Notes: a model not told the origin generated them from the sequence alone. DNA of 64,000 nucleotides from an uncultured Rhodocyclaceae bacterium (GCA_907163075.1 CAJQTY010000003.1:114637-178636); one strand, 5' to 3'. Positions 17,122 through 27,219 are shown, numbered from the stretch's first letter. A program made the numbers and translations.

Positions 17122-20100
17122 CTATTCACCTAGAACAGCATCCATCGCCGGCTGATTGATCAGACTGTAGCCCTGAATATTGCGTTTGAGAAGATTTAGC
17201 GGATTCGAGCCGATACGCGAGAAATCGCTCAGTTCGAGCTGAATGAAGAATGACGTGGTCGCCGTGTCCTGGGTCAGCGCCAGCCGCTGCACGACGCCCC
17301 GCACAATCCAGCAGCCGCCGTTGTATTCCAGGCCAGCGATGGCCTGAATCACCCGCCCGCCCTGCGTGCTGCTCCCCGTATTGGTGCCATCGTCCTGGAA
17401 CGAGTAGTTGTACCGGCCGACCGCATACAAACGCCCCGTAATCGGCCACTGCCCGGAAAAATCCACCTGATCGATCGGGGCGCTTGCATCGCGGTTGTAG
17501 CGGTACGCCGCGTTCAGCACCTTGCCGGGCTCCGGCTGGTAGCGGGTGCCCAGTGAAAAGCGCTTGACCTGTGCATCGGCGACGTTGTACTGCAGCGCGG
17601 AGTCGGCGTAGACCTTCGGCAGGATCTGCCCGCTGAAGGCGGCCAGAACATCGGACCGGTCCCATCTGCCGTCGCTGGACGTGGTGTTGGTGCCGGGTGT
17701 CAGCGCCACCTTGTTTTTGCTGAAGTAGAAGCGCTCGCCGACCATCGCGCGCATGATTTCATTGCCGGTCGCCGGCTCCAGCAGACGGGTCGTTACCGCC
17801 GCCGTCAACTGGTTGGCGTTGCTGATGCGATCCCAGCCCGAGAACTGATTCTCGGAGAAAATCTGCGCGAAGTTGAAGTCGGCGAGACCCGTGTCGAAAA
17901 GCGGAATTTGGTCCTGATTCTTGTACGGGACGTTCAGGTAATAGAGACGCGGCTCGAGGGTCTGCGTGTAATCCCGCCCGAACCAGTTGCTCGTGCGCTC
18001 GAAGGTCATTCCTGAATCGACACTGACAATCGGCAGTGTCGTGCTGAGCGAACCCGGCGTTCCTGCCGCCTGCCCAGAAAGCGCATAGTTGCGGAAATTG
18101 ACGCCGAGTTTCGGCGTGATGTACCAGCCCGGCGTCACGTAAGGCAGCGCCACCTGGGGATAAAGCACCGTTCGCTGCCCGTCGGGATAGATCGTCCCGT
18201 TCTGTACGCGCTCATTGATGGTGAAATTGGTGTATTGGCCGAGGAAACTGCTGTCGGTCATGAACAGATCGGGCTTGCGGGCATTGACCGTGATCTGCGG
18301 CAACAACTTGTACGGAATACTTACCGGATTAGCCGAATCCGGCTGCAGCGTCTGGTACTGCTGGACGTTGGCCGTCGCCGTCCACCAGCCGCCAGCGCCG
18401 TAGCTGAGCGAGCCTTGCTGCAACAACTGCGTCTGCGACGTTTGCGCAATACCGCTCGACAGATCGGTAAAGTAATTGTCGTCCGACACCTTGTTGTAAT
18501 TGACCTGGCCGCTAAAGCCATTAGCCGTCGTCTGCTGATGCCGCAAGGAGAGGCCCCAGCGGTCCTCGTCACGCACTTTGTCGCCGGGCAGGTACTCGGC
18601 ACGCGCCTGTCCGCGGAACAAACCACCGTACGCGGTATTGAGATAGCGGAACTCGGTACCGAACTGCGTACCGCGTTTGGTCATGATGCGCGGCGTGATC
18701 GTAGCGTCCATGTTCGGAGCGATATTCCAGTAGTACGGCAATGCAAGTTCGATACCGCTGTCGCTGGTCGTACCAAAACTTGGCGCCAGCAAACCCGACT
18801 TGCGCTCATTGTTGAGCGAGAACGACAACCACGGCGAGTAAAGAATCGGCACCCCGAGAAAATACACCGCCCCGTCGGTCCCGTCAGCCACTTCGCGGTC
18901 GTAGTCGAGCTTGAGGCTGCTGGCCTTGGCGTACCAGTCGTCGTTGCCGGGCTCGCAGGTCGTGTAGGTGCTGTTCGTCATGCGCACCTGGTTCTCGCCC
19001 TCGAAATCGATGCGATCCGCCTCGCCTCGCCCTTCCGTCATCGTCGACCGCATCTTTGTGGAATCTTCGGCTCTTGTCTGACCCGGCTTGATGTCGAGCA
19101 CACGCGGCGTCGCAAAACCGGAATTCAGCCAGGAGTCGCCGCCGGCCTGCCCTTCCGGGCTCGCCGCGAAGGCCTTGTCGGCAGCCGCCTTGCTGCCAGG
19201 CAGCGGCTGCCGCTTGATGGTGTACGAAGGCTGCTCGAAATATCCCACCTGATCTTCTATTTTCAGGCGCATCTTCGGACCGGTAATCACATCTTCGCCC
19301 TGTTCCAGGCGCACATTCCCTTCGGCCTGGATCTCATCGTCGATCGGCCAGTAGGTCAGGCGATCGGCATTTACGGTCGTCCCGATCTTGCGCAGTTCGG
19401 CGTCCTCCTCGGCGATAAACTCCCGATCGATCTCCCCGGCCATGCGCTGCGCGTTGAGAAAGACGGGGCGCGGAACCGTGCTGTCCTTGGCCAGCGGCTC
19501 CATCGTTCTCGACATCCGCAAGGCCAGCGCCGGCGACGCATCGGGCACCGCCTCCTCGTCGCGTGAGCCGGCCGCCGAAACGAGCGGCGGGACGTTTGCC
19601 GACGGCGCCACCACGCCTGCCTCCGTGCCGCCTGCTGCCGTGGGGCCGTAGGGCACGCGCCGAACCGCTAGCGGCATCGCCGCGCCAACGCCGGTAGTGG
19701 CGACCTGGACCGGCTCCGGCGGTGCCGGACGCGCCGGCGTGCCGATGGCCTCGCCGGTCTTGCCCAGTTCCCACTTGGCCCAGATAAAAATGACGTTGCC
19801 GGCATCCTGGCCACCGGGAGGAATGTAAGTTCCTTCCAGACTGAAGTTCTTGTAGGACACAGAGGCCAACGGCACGATGATCGGAAAGGGAACATAGCCA
19901 AGGATGTCCGAGCGCGACATCAGCCCGGCAAGGAAACCCAAGCCCACACGCACGTCCTCCGCCGGACGCCAGATGGCTTTCCAGCCGTAACCTGCCGTGT
20001 AAGAAGGCTTGAAGTGCGAATCCTGGAAAGCCATCGCATAAACACCCTCCCAGTTTCCCTTCTCGTTGTACAAGCCGCGGCCGACGCCGAAACCGAGAGG

Positions 20101-21078
20101 CTGTTCCTGATAGGAGGCGATCTGTTCTGCGGAATACGTGCTGCGCGAATGGTAGGTTTCGAGCGGGAGATAAAACTCGAGCGCGCCGTTGTCGTAGGCG
20201 TTGGCCACCGGATCCCAGATTCGGCGGAACCACGATTTCCCGGCGCCGGCCGTTGCTGTCGTCGTTGCCGCTGTCTTCGCCTTGGCCGGCGGCGCAGGCG
20301 TTTCTCCAGCAACCGGTGCCGAGCTCGGCACGCCCCCCGCGACCCGGCTTCCCGTCGCGGCCGCCGCCGGAACCGGAGCCGCAGTCGGTGGCGCGGCAAC
20401 GGAAGGCGCGGCGAGCAGCGCCGGATCGACACGCAATGGCGCCACCGTGGCAACCGGCGTCGCGGCCACGGCGGGCGAAGCCGCGACAGCGGGCGCCGGA
20501 GCCGACCTCGCTTGCGTCTGGACGGCCGGTACTGCCGCCTGCGGCACCGGTTCCGGCTGCTTCACCGTCTGCGTTTCGGGGCCAACGGGAGCGGCCTGGC
20601 GCGCCTCTTCACGCGGGTCGCGCGCCGGTGCGGCGACGACCGGAGAAACGGCGGCGGCTGAAGCCGGCGACGGCTCTGGCGCAGCAACGGGTGGCGGCTC
20701 CTGCGGCGCCACGGTGCGCGCCGGAATTTCCTGCGCCGCGGCCTTGGCGGGCTTGCTGTCCCTGGCAACCCCGGCCGGCCTGCTTTTCTCCGTTGCGACC
20801 GCCGCGGGCTGCGCCTCGACCGTAACCGGGCGCGCCTCGACCACGTCGGGTTCGACCGGCTTGACTTCGACGCTTGCCTTTTCGGCAGGAAGCGGGGCCG
20901 GGGCCGGAGCCGGAGCTTGCGCCGGCGTTATCGGCGGCAGGCCGAGCAATGCCGGGTCGACGCGCAGCGGCGCAGGCGCCTGCGCTTGCGCCTCGCCGGC
21001 ATGGCCGCCGACGAGAACGCTCGCAAAACCGTAACAGAAGAGCAGCGCGATTGGTTTGCGCCGTGCACAAGAAGTCAT
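17122..21078 (-). CDS. lptD: PagP-LptD fusion: lipid A palmitoyltransferase-like domain joined to LPS transport barrel
   Basis: 1318 aa, about 500 residues longer than typical LptD. Residues 1-33 are a signal peptide. Residues 34-280 form an Ala/Pro-rich linker with APLRVDPALL repeated at 36-45 and 213-222. Residues 282-440 match PagP: WDP start, YLPLETYHSRSTY, EKGNWEGVYAMAFQDS and GLGFLAGLMSR. The PagP catalytic residues are kept as His310, Asp353 and Ser354, with the same 43/44-residue spacing as E. coli His33/Asp76/Ser77. A second linker runs 441-535. An LptA/OstA-like domain follows (about 540-625), then the LptD beta barrel (about 690-1318; YYWNIAPNMDATITPRIM). Cys708 and the Cys in GGCWIVRG could form the single disulfide. 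LptD inserts LPS into the outer leaflet; the fused domain would palmitoylate lipid A there. One open frame with no sign of readthrough. Confidence 0.9.
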   Translation of the reverse strand: MTSCARRKPIALLFCYGFASVLVGGHAGEAQAQAPAPLRVDPALLGLPPITPAQAPAPAPAPLPAEKASVEVKPVEPDVVEARPVTVEAQPAAVATEKSRPAGVARDSKPAKAAAQEIPARTVAPQEPPPVAAPEPSPASAAAVSPVVAAPARDPREEARQAAPVGPETQTVKQPEPVPQAAVPAVQTQARSAPAPAVAASPAVAATPVATVAPLRVDPALLAAPSVAAPPTAAPVPAAAATGSRVAGGVPSSAPVAGETPAPPAKAKTAATTTATAGAGKSWFRRIWDPVANAYDNGALEFYLPLETYHSRSTYSAEQIASYQEQPLGFGVGRGLYNEKGNWEGVYAMAFQDSHFKPSYTAGYGWKAIWRPAEDVRVGLGFLAGLMSRSDILGYVPFPIIVPLASVSYKNFSLEGTYIPPGGQDAGNVIFIWAKWELGKTGEAIGTPARPAPPEPVQVATTGVGAAMPLAVRRVPYGPTAAGGTEAGVVAPSANVPPLVSAAGSRDEEAVPDASPALALRMSRTMEPLAKDSTVPRPVFLNAQRMAGEIDREFIAEEDAELRKIGTTVNADRLTYWPIDDEIQAEGNVRLEQGEDVITGPKMRLKIEDQVGYFEQPSYTIKRQPLPGSKAAADKAFAASPEGQAGGDSWLNSGFATPRVLDIKPGQTRAEDSTKMRSTMTEGRGEADRIDFEGENQVRMTNSTYTTCEPGNDDWYAKASSLKLDYDREVADGTDGAVYFLGVPILYSPWLSFSLNNERKSGLLAPSFGTTSDSGIELALPYYWNIAPNMDATITPRIMTKRGTQFGTEFRYLNTAYGGLFRGQARAEYLPGDKVRDEDRWGLSLRHQQTTANGFSGQVNYNKVSDDNYFTDLSSGIAQTSQTQLLQQGSLSYGAGGWWTATANVQQYQTLQPDSANPVSIPYKLLPQITVNARKPDLFMTDSSFLGQYTNFTINERVQNGTIYPDGQRTVLYPQVALPYVTPGWYITPKLGVNFRNYALSGQAAGTPGSLSTTLPIVSVDSGMTFERTSNWFGRDYTQTLEPRLYYLNVPYKNQDQIPLFDTGLADFNFAQIFSENQFSGWDRISNANQLTAAVTTRLLEPATGNEIMRAMVGERFYFSKNKVALTPGTNTTSSDGRWDRSDVLAAFSGQILPKVYADSALQYNVADAQVKRFSLGTRYQPEPGKVLNAAYRYNRDASAPIDQVDFSGQWPITGRLYAVGRYNYSFQDDGTNTGSSTQGGRVIQAIAGLEYNGGCWIVRGVVQRLALTQDTATTSFFIQLELSDFSRIGSNPLNLLKRNIQGYSLINQPAMDAVLGE

Positions 21079-21192
21079 CCAGAGATATCAGTAAAAGATG
21101 CAGCAGGCTCGAGTCGCTTCCGTCGGTGCGGCGACCGGCGGCACGAGTGTTAAAATCGCGGTATTTTAGCATCATAGGTTAAGGAGAGCGGC

Positions 21193-22224
21193 ATGCCGCG
21201 TACCATCCTGCTGCGCGACTGGCTTGAGCGCCTCTTTGCGCGCCAGCACCCCGATCAGCCGTTCGCGCTGGAGCCGGCTTCAGCCGATGCCAGTTTCCGG
21301 CGTTACTTCCGCGTCACGCTGGCCGACGGCAGCACCCGCATCGTCATGGATGCGCCGCCCGAACTCGAGGATTGCCGCCCGTTTCTGAAGGTCGCCGCGC
21401 TCTTCCGCGAGTCCGCCGTGCACGTTCCCGAGGTTTTCGCCGAAGATCTGGCGCAGGGCTTCCTGCTCCTCTCGGACCTCGGCAGCACGACCTATCTCGA
21501 CGTGCTCGATGCCACAACGGCCCCCCGGCTCTACCGCGACGCCAACGCCGCGCTGGTCGGCATCCAGCGCAGCAGCCGTCGCGGCGTTCTTCCCGAGTAC
21601 GACCGTGCGCTGCTTGCGCGCGAACTCGACCTGTTCCCCGACTGGTATGTCGCCCGCCACCTCGGCCTGACGCTCGACGCCAGCCAAGCGGCCACGCTAC
21701 GCACGGTGTTCGATAAAATCCTCGACAACAACCTGGCGCAGCCGCAGGTTTTCGTGCACCGCGACTACCATTCGCGCAACCTGATGGTTTGTGGTGACGA
21801 CGACGGTTGCACATTCCCCACAAATCCCGGCATCATCGACTTTCAGGACGCCGTGTTCGGCCCGATCACCTACGATCTCGCCTCGCTCTACCGCGATGCC
21901 TATATCCAATGGGACGAAGGCGTCGAACTCGACTTCGTCATCCGCTACTGGGAGATGGCGCGCCAGGCCGGGTTGCCGGTGCATGCCGACTTCCACGACT
22001 TCTACCGCGACTACGAGTGGATGGGCGTCCAGCGCCAGATCAAGGTGCTCGGCATCTTCGCCCGCCTCTGCTACCGCGACGGCAAGGACGGCTACCTGAA
22101 GGACATGCCGCGCGTGATGAGCTACCTGCGCCAGACCTGCGAGCGCTACCTCGAATTGCGGCCACTGTCGCGGCTCCTCGACCAGCTCGAAAACAAGCCG
22201 GTCGACGTCGGCTATACCTTCTGA
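21193..22224 (+). CDS. amgK: N-acetylmuramate/N-acetylglucosamine 1-kinase
   Basis: 343-aa APH-fold sugar kinase. The phosphotransferase loop reads VHRDYHSRNLM and the metal site IDFQDAVFGPITYDLASL. The one-base TGATG overlap with murU identifies it as AmgK: together they convert recycled MurNAc to UDP-MurNAc, bypassing MurA. It is divergent from lptD across 114 bp; AAGGAGAG precedes the ATG. The older annotation 'aminoglycoside phosphotransferase' would be misleading here. Confidence 0.92.
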   Translation: MPRTILLRDWLERLFARQHPDQPFALEPASADASFRRYFRVTLADGSTRIVMDAPPELEDCRPFLKVAALFRESAVHVPEVFAEDLAQGFLLLSDLGSTTYLDVLDATTAPRLYRDANAALVGIQRSSRRGVLPEYDRALLARELDLFPDWYVARHLGLTLDASQAATLRTVFDKILDNNLAQPQVFVHRDYHSRNLMVCGDDDGCTFPTNPGIIDFQDAVFGPITYDLASLYRDAYIQWDEGVELDFVIRYWEMARQAGLPVHADFHDFYRDYEWMGVQRQIKVLGIFARLCYRDGKDGYLKDMPRVMSYLRQTCERYLELRPLSRLLDQLENKPVDVGYTF

Positions 22225-22913
22225 TGAAAGCCTTCATTCTGGCTGCGGGGCGCGGCGAACGCATGCGCCCGCTCACCGACACGACACCCAAGCCGCTGCT
22301 GATGGCCGGCGGCAAGCCGCTGATCGTCTGGCACCTGGAACGGCTGGCGGCCTGCGGCTTCCGCGACGTCGTCATCAACCACGCCCACCTCGGCGAGCAG
22401 ATCGAGGCCGCACTCGGCGACGGCCGCCAGTTCGGTCTGCACATCGCCTACTCGCCGGAACCGCCGGGCGCCCTGGAAACCGCAGGCGGCATCGCCAGGG
22501 CCTTGCCCCTGCTCGGCAGCGAGCCGTTCCTGGTGGTCAATGGCGACGTCTGGTGCGACTGGGATTTCCGGCGTGCGCACGCGCTCGCCGGACGCCGCGC
22601 CCATCTCGTTTTTGTCGACAATCCGCCGCAGCATGCCGGCGGCGATTTCTGCCTCGACGGCGAAACCGTCCGCTACGCCAGCGCCGGCATCGGGCCAACG
22701 CTGACTTACGCCGGCACCGGCGTCTTCGCGCCGGACTTTTTCGCCGATGTACCGGCTGGCGCGATCATGAAAATGCGCCCCTTGCTCGACGCCGCCATCG
22801 CGCTCGGCATCGTAACCGGCGAACGCCACGGCGGCCAGTGGGTCGACGTCGGCACACCGGAACGCCTGGCGGAACTCGACCGGCAATTGACCGCAAATCG
22901 ACCCACAACTTGA
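22224..22913 (+). CDS. murU: N-acetylmuramate alpha-1-phosphate uridylyltransferase
   Basis: 229-aa nucleotidyltransferase. The start overlaps the amgK stop by one base, and the signature AAGRGERMRPLTDTTPKPLL follows at residues 7-26. VVNGDVWCDWDF provides the metal-binding Asp. It makes UDP-MurNAc from MurNAc-1-P in cell-wall recycling, a route known to lower fosfomycin sensitivity in bacteria that have it. No membrane parts. pepP begins 28 bases downstream. Confidence 0.92.
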   Translation: MKAFILAAGRGERMRPLTDTTPKPLLMAGGKPLIVWHLERLAACGFRDVVINHAHLGEQIEAALGDGRQFGLHIAYSPEPPGALETAGGIARALPLLGSEPFLVVNGDVWCDWDFRRAHALAGRRAHLVFVDNPPQHAGGDFCLDGETVRYASAGIGPTLTYAGTGVFAPDFFADVPAGAIMKMRPLLDAAIALGIVTGERHGGQWVDVGTPERLAELDRQLTANRPTT

Positions 22914-22941
22914 CCCAAGGACAGGCTCGACGCCAGCCAAC

Positions 22942-24240
22942 ATGAAACACGAACCCCACTCGACGCGCCGCAGCGCACTGCTCGGGCAACTCGGCGACGG
23001 CGTCGCCGTCATTCCGACGGCACCGGAGCGCGTGCGCAATCGCGACTCGCATCACCCCTACCGTTTCGACAGCTATTTCTGGCACCTCAGCGGTTTTCCC
23101 GAACCCGAAGCCGTCATCGTCCTGGTCGGCGGCAAGGAACCGCGCTCCATCCTGTTTTGCCGCGAGAAGAACGAGGAACGCGAAGTCTGGGACGGTTTTC
23201 GTTACGGACCGCAGGCCGCGCGCGACGCCTTCGGTTTTGACGAAGCCTTTGCCTTCGGCGAGTTCGAGCAGAAGCTCCCCGAACTGCTGGCCAATCGCAG
23301 CACGCTGTGGCATGCGCTCGGCCACGATGCCGCGTGGGACGCCAGGATCGTCGCCGCGCTCAACACGGTGCGTGCGCAAACCCGCGCCGGCAAGCACGCC
23401 CCCGGAGAAATACGCGACCTGCGCGACGTCCTCGACCGCATGCGGCTGATCAAGGACGCCCACGAAACCGGAATCATGCGCCGCGCCGCCGCCATTGCCT
23501 CGGCCGGGCACGCCCGCGCCATGCGCGCCTGCCGCCCGGACATGGCCGAATACGAGCTCGAAGCCGAACTGTCCTACGAATTCCGCAAACGCGGCGCCGA
23601 TGGTCACGCCTATTCGCCGATCGTCGCCGGCGGCCGCAACGCCTGCGTCCTGCACTACGTCGAAAATAACAGGCTGCTTGGCGAGCACGCGCTGGTCCTC
23701 ATCGACGCCGGCTGCGAAGTGGAGGGCTACGCCTCCGACATCACCCGCACCTTCCCGGTCAACGGCCGGTTTGCAGGTGTACAGCGCGAGGCATATGAAA
23801 TCGTCCTCGCGGCGCAAAACGCAGCGCTTGCCGCCGTCCGCCCCGGCGTCCCGTTCATGGCCTACCACGATGCGGCGCTGCGCGTTCTGACGCAAGGCAT
23901 GATCGACCTCGGGCTGCTGGCAGGCAGCCTTGACGGCCTGATCGAAAGCGAGGCCTACAAGCCCTTCTACATGCACCGCACCGGGCACTGGCTCGGGCTC
24001 GACGTGCACGATGCCGGCGACTACAAATCCGGCGACGACTGGGTAACGCTGGCTCCCGGCATGGCACTGACCGTCGAACCCGGCCTCTACATCCGCCCGG
24101 CGGCCAACGTGCCCGAGCACCTGCACGGCATCGGCATCCGCATCGAGGACGACGTGTTCGTCACTGCTGACGGCGGCGAGGTGTACACCAGCGCGCCGAA
24201 GTCGATTGCCGATATCGAAGAGGTGATGCGCCGTGACTGA
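22942..24240 (+). CDS. pepP: Xaa-Pro aminopeptidase
   Basis: 432-aa M24B 'pita-bread' metallopeptidase that removes N-terminal residues preceding proline. Metal ligands are visible in order: Asp in LIDAGCEVEGYASD and DITRTFPVNG, His in HRTGHWLGLDVHD, Glu in VEPGLYI and Glu in GIRIEDD. An N-terminal creatinase-like domain precedes (about 1-170). The last 8 bases overlap ubiH, the common pepP-ubiH arrangement. Confidence 0.95.
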   Translation: MKHEPHSTRRSALLGQLGDGVAVIPTAPERVRNRDSHHPYRFDSYFWHLSGFPEPEAVIVLVGGKEPRSILFCREKNEEREVWDGFRYGPQAARDAFGFDEAFAFGEFEQKLPELLANRSTLWHALGHDAAWDARIVAALNTVRAQTRAGKHAPGEIRDLRDVLDRMRLIKDAHETGIMRRAAAIASAGHARAMRACRPDMAEYELEAELSYEFRKRGADGHAYSPIVAGGRNACVLHYVENNRLLGEHALVLIDAGCEVEGYASDITRTFPVNGRFAGVQREAYEIVLAAQNAALAAVRPGVPFMAYHDAALRVLTQGMIDLGLLAGSLDGLIESEAYKPFYMHRTGHWLGLDVHDAGDYKSGDDWVTLAPGMALTVEPGLYIRPAANVPEHLHGIGIRIEDDVFVTADGGEVYTSAPKSIADIEEVMRRD

Positions 24241-25387
24241 CGACGCGACGCTGCGCGTGGACGTGCTGATCGTCGGCGCCGGCCCGGTCGGCATGACGCT
24301 CGCGCTGGCGCTGGCCGCCAGCCCCCTGCGCGTGCTGCTGATCGACAGCCGCCAGCGCGCGGCGTGGGCCGACGACCCGCGTGCGCTGGCCCTGGCGCAC
24401 GGCAGCCGGCAACTGCTCGAACGGCTGCAGGCCTGGAATGCAGGTGCGGCAACGGCAATTCGCGAAATCCACGTATCGCAGCGCGGCGGTTTCGGGCGCA
24501 CGATGATAAACAGCGACGACTACGGCACGCCGGCGCTCGGCTACGTCATGCGTTACCGTGACCTCGCCGCCGCCCTCGATGCACGGCTAAGGGACGGTCA
24601 GCTCATCGACCAGTGCCGCGTCGAGCGCATCGCGACCCATGCCGAAGGCGTGTCGGTCAGCGTCACGCAGGGCGGAATACGCCGCGACATCGTCGCGCAA
24701 CTCGTCGTGCACGCCGAAGGCACGCCGCTCGACGACCCCGACATCAAGGTCCGCGATTACGGCCAGGAGGCCATCGTGGCCGAAGTCCGCCCACGTCCAG
24801 CGCACAAGAATCGCGCCTGGGAACGTTTCACGCCGGATGGGCCACTGGCGCTGCTGCCACTCGGCGAGGACTACTCGGTGGTGTTCACCGTTCCGTGTGA
24901 CAAGGCGGCGCGGCTGCTCGAACTCGACGACGACCAGTTCCTCTCCGCCCTGCGCGGCCAGTTCGGCCAACGTCTGGACTTCATCGCCAGCGGCCCGCGC
25001 GCCAGCTTCCCGCTCGCCCTGCGCGTGCGGCCACAGGTCACACGGGAGCGCCAGGCGTGGATCGGCAATACGGCACAAACCCTGCACCCGGTGTCCGGCC
25101 AGGGCTTCAATCTCGGCTTGCGCGACGCCTGGGAACTCGCCGAAGCACTGCTCGACCACCCGGGCGATGCCGGCCACCCGGCCGCGCTGGCGGCCTACGC
25201 ACGCGGCCGCCAGATCGACCGGCGCGGCAGCATGGCCTTCACCGATGGCATCGTGCGTCTGTTCTCCAACGATCTGCCGCCGCTCAGGGTGGCGCGCGGA
25301 CTCGGCCTGCTGGCGCTCGATCTCTACCCGCCGTTGCGCCATTTCGTCGCCAGGCGCATGATCTGGGGCGCCCGCGCGTGGCCGTGA
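24233..25387 (+). CDS. ubiH: UbiH/UbiF/VisC-type FAD-dependent hydroxylase (ubiquinone biosynthesis)
   Basis: 384 aa. The Rossmann FAD motif is VLIVGAGPVGMTLALALA at residues 9-26. The second FAD motif near 275-300 reads IGNTAQTLHPVSGQGFNLGLRD, slightly divergent from the usual GDAAH form but typical for UbiH. It hydroxylates an octaprenyl-phenol ring intermediate. Coupling to pepP by an 8-bp overlap supports UbiH, but the exact ring position cannot be assigned from sequence alone; UbiF- or UbiL-like activity remains possible. Confidence 0.88.
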   Translation: MTDDATLRVDVLIVGAGPVGMTLALALAASPLRVLLIDSRQRAAWADDPRALALAHGSRQLLERLQAWNAGAATAIREIHVSQRGGFGRTMINSDDYGTPALGYVMRYRDLAAALDARLRDGQLIDQCRVERIATHAEGVSVSVTQGGIRRDIVAQLVVHAEGTPLDDPDIKVRDYGQEAIVAEVRPRPAHKNRAWERFTPDGPLALLPLGEDYSVVFTVPCDKAARLLELDDDQFLSALRGQFGQRLDFIASGPRASFPLALRVRPQVTRERQAWIGNTAQTLHPVSGQGFNLGLRDAWELAEALLDHPGDAGHPAALAAYARGRQIDRRGSMAFTDGIVRLFSNDLPPLRVARGLGLLALDLYPPLRHFVARRMIWGARAWP

Positions 25388-25512
25388 GCGCGCTGCGCCG
25401 ACGTGCACCGGCGTACACATTCCGGCTTCCATTTCATTTTTTGCGCGGACTCGGCTAGACTCTGCCGCTTTTCCAGCCCCTGCCGCGCACTCGCGATCGC
25501 CACGAAAAACCC

Positions 25513-26319
25513 ATGCCCCGAGCACAAAAGAAGACTCAACTGATCGAATTTAAGGGAAACTCGCTTCCCGTCATCGCCGTTACGCTACGCACGCTGCAGC
25601 CCGAGCAACTGGCCAAGGCGGCCAGCGCACTGTTCGGCGACGAGGCGTTCTTCGACGGCGATGCGGCCCTGATCGAACTCAACCAGATCGACGAGGCCGC
25701 GCCCGTCAACTGGGCCGCCGTGCGCACTATTCTTGACAACCATGGCCTGCACGTCATCGGCGTCCGCGGCGGCAGCCCCGAGCTGCAGCAGAGCGCCGCC
25801 AGCGCCGGCCTGCCGAGCTTCGCCAGCATCGAACGGACAGCACGGGCGGCCACACCGGCTCCGGAAGCGGCCGTGCCGGAGACGCCCGAACCGGCAGCAG
25901 TTGTCGCCGCACCACCCGCACCACCTGCACCACAACCTCCCCCGGTGGTGGCAAGCACCGGCACGCCGACGCTGGTCATCGACCGTCCGCTGCGTTCGGG
26001 CCAGCAGATTTATGCGCGCGGCGGCGACCTGGTGGTGCTCGCCGCCGTCAACTCCGGCGCCGAAGTCATCGCCGACGGCAGCATCCACATCTATGCCCCG
26101 CTACGCGGCCGTGCCCTGGCGGGAGCCAGTGGCGCCACGAGCGCGCGCATCTTCACCACCCGCTTCGAAGCCGAACTGGTTTCGATCGCCGGTGTTTACC
26201 GGACTTTCGATACCGGCGTGCCCGATCAGCTCGCCGGCCAGCCGGTCCAGGTGCAGCTTTCCGAGACTCCCGGCGAAACCAGCAGCCGGCTTTCGATCGA
26301 GGCGCTGAAGACAAATTGA
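25513..26319 (+). CDS. minC: Septum site-determining protein MinC
   Basis: 268 aa. The N-terminal FtsZ-inhibiting domain covers residues 1-105, an Ala/Pro/Val-rich linker 110-155, and the C-terminal beta-helix about 160-260 ([25 protein letters not shown], MinD-binding and dimerisation). It blocks FtsZ rings away from midcell together with MinD. First gene of minCDE; 125 bases separate it from ubiH. Confidence 0.94.
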   Translation: MPRAQKKTQLIEFKGNSLPVIAVTLRTLQPEQLAKAASALFGDEAFFDGDAALIELNQIDEAAPVNWAAVRTILDNHGLHVIGVRGGSPELQQSAASAGLPSFASIERTARAATPAPEAAVPETPEPAAVVAAPPAPPAPQPPPVVASTGTPTLVIDRPLRSGQQIYARGGDLVVLAAVNSGAEVIADGSIHIYAPLRGRALAGASGATSARIFTTRFEAELVSIAGVYRTFDTGVPDQLAGQPVQVQLSETPGETSSRLSIEALKTN

Positions 26320-26395
26320 ACACCGCGCTTGCCGTGACGCGGCAAGAAATCCGATCCACAGGTAAAATCAATCTTTTTTAGACGGAGACTCATCC

Positions 26396-27217
26396 GTGAC
26401 TCGTATCGTCGTCGTAACCTCCGGCAAGGGTGGCGTGGGCAAAACCACCACCAGCGCCAGTTTTTCCTCGGGCCTCGCCCTGCGCGGTTTCAAGACCGCC
26501 GTCATCGACTTCGACGTCGGCCTGCGCAACCTCGACCTAATCATGGGCTGCGAGCGCCGCGTCGTCTATGACCTGGTCAACGTCCTCAACGGCGAGGCGA
26601 CGCTGACGCAGGCGCTGATCAAGGACAAGCATTGCAGCAATGACAACCTCTTCGTGTTGCCCGCCTCGCAAACCCGCGACAAGGACGCACTGACCGAAGA
26701 AGGCGTCGAGAAGGTGCTCAAGGAACTCGAGCACATGGGCTTCGACTATGTCGTCTGCGATTCGCCGGCCGGCATCGAACGCGGCGCGGTGATGGCGCTG
26801 ACCTTCGCCGACGAAGCGATCGTCGTCACCAATCCGGAGGTTTCGTCGGTGCGCGACTCCGACCGCATTCTCGGCATCATCCAGGCCAAGTCGCGCCGCG
26901 CCATCGCCGGCGGCGAGCCGGTCAAGGAACACCTGCTGATCACCCGCTACTCGTCGAAACGCGTCGAGGATGGCGAAATGCTGTCGTACAAGGACGTGCA
27001 GGAAATCCTGCGCGTGCCGATCATCGGCGTCATCCCCGAATCCGAGATCGTGCTGCAGTCGTCCAACCAGGGCTCGCCCGCCGTGCACCTCACGGGCAGC
27101 GACGTCTCCGAAGCCTATCTCGACGTCGTCGGCCGCTTCCTTGGCGAAACCAAGCCACTGCGCTTCGTCGATTACGAGAAACCCGGCCTCTTCAAGCGAC
27201 TGTTCGGGGGGAAATAA
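26396..27217 (+). CDS. minD: Septum site-determining ATPase MinD
   Basis: 273-aa ParA/MinD-type ATPase. The deviant Walker A motif GKGGVGKTT is at residues 11-19; [11 protein letters not shown] and [11 protein letters not shown] are switch and Walker B regions. The C-terminal amphipathic membrane-targeting helix is seen as [12 protein letters not shown]. It starts with GTG, preceded by GACGGAGAC. It recruits MinC to the membrane and oscillates under MinE control. Confidence 0.97.
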   Translation: MTRIVVVTSGKGGVGKTTTSASFSSGLALRGFKTAVIDFDVGLRNLDLIMGCERRVVYDLVNVLNGEATLTQALIKDKHCSNDNLFVLPASQTRDKDALTEEGVEKVLKELEHMGFDYVVCDSPAGIERGAVMALTFADEAIVVTNPEVSSVRDSDRILGIIQAKSRRAIAGGEPVKEHLLITRYSSKRVEDGEMLSYKDVQEILRVPIIGVIPESEIVLQSSNQGSPAVHLTGSDVSEAYLDVVGRFLGETKPLRFVDYEKPGLFKRLFGGK

Positions 27218-27219
27218 GG

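Noticed and set aside
18235-19566. 443-codon open frame on the plus strand
   Set aside because: Antisense to lptD; Arg/His/Val-rich translation typical of an opposite-strand shadow in high-GC DNA.
20201-21034. 277-codon plus-strand frame rich in Ala/Gly/Thr
   Set aside because: Opposite strand of the Ala/Pro-rich linker of the LptD fusion; low-complexity shadow.
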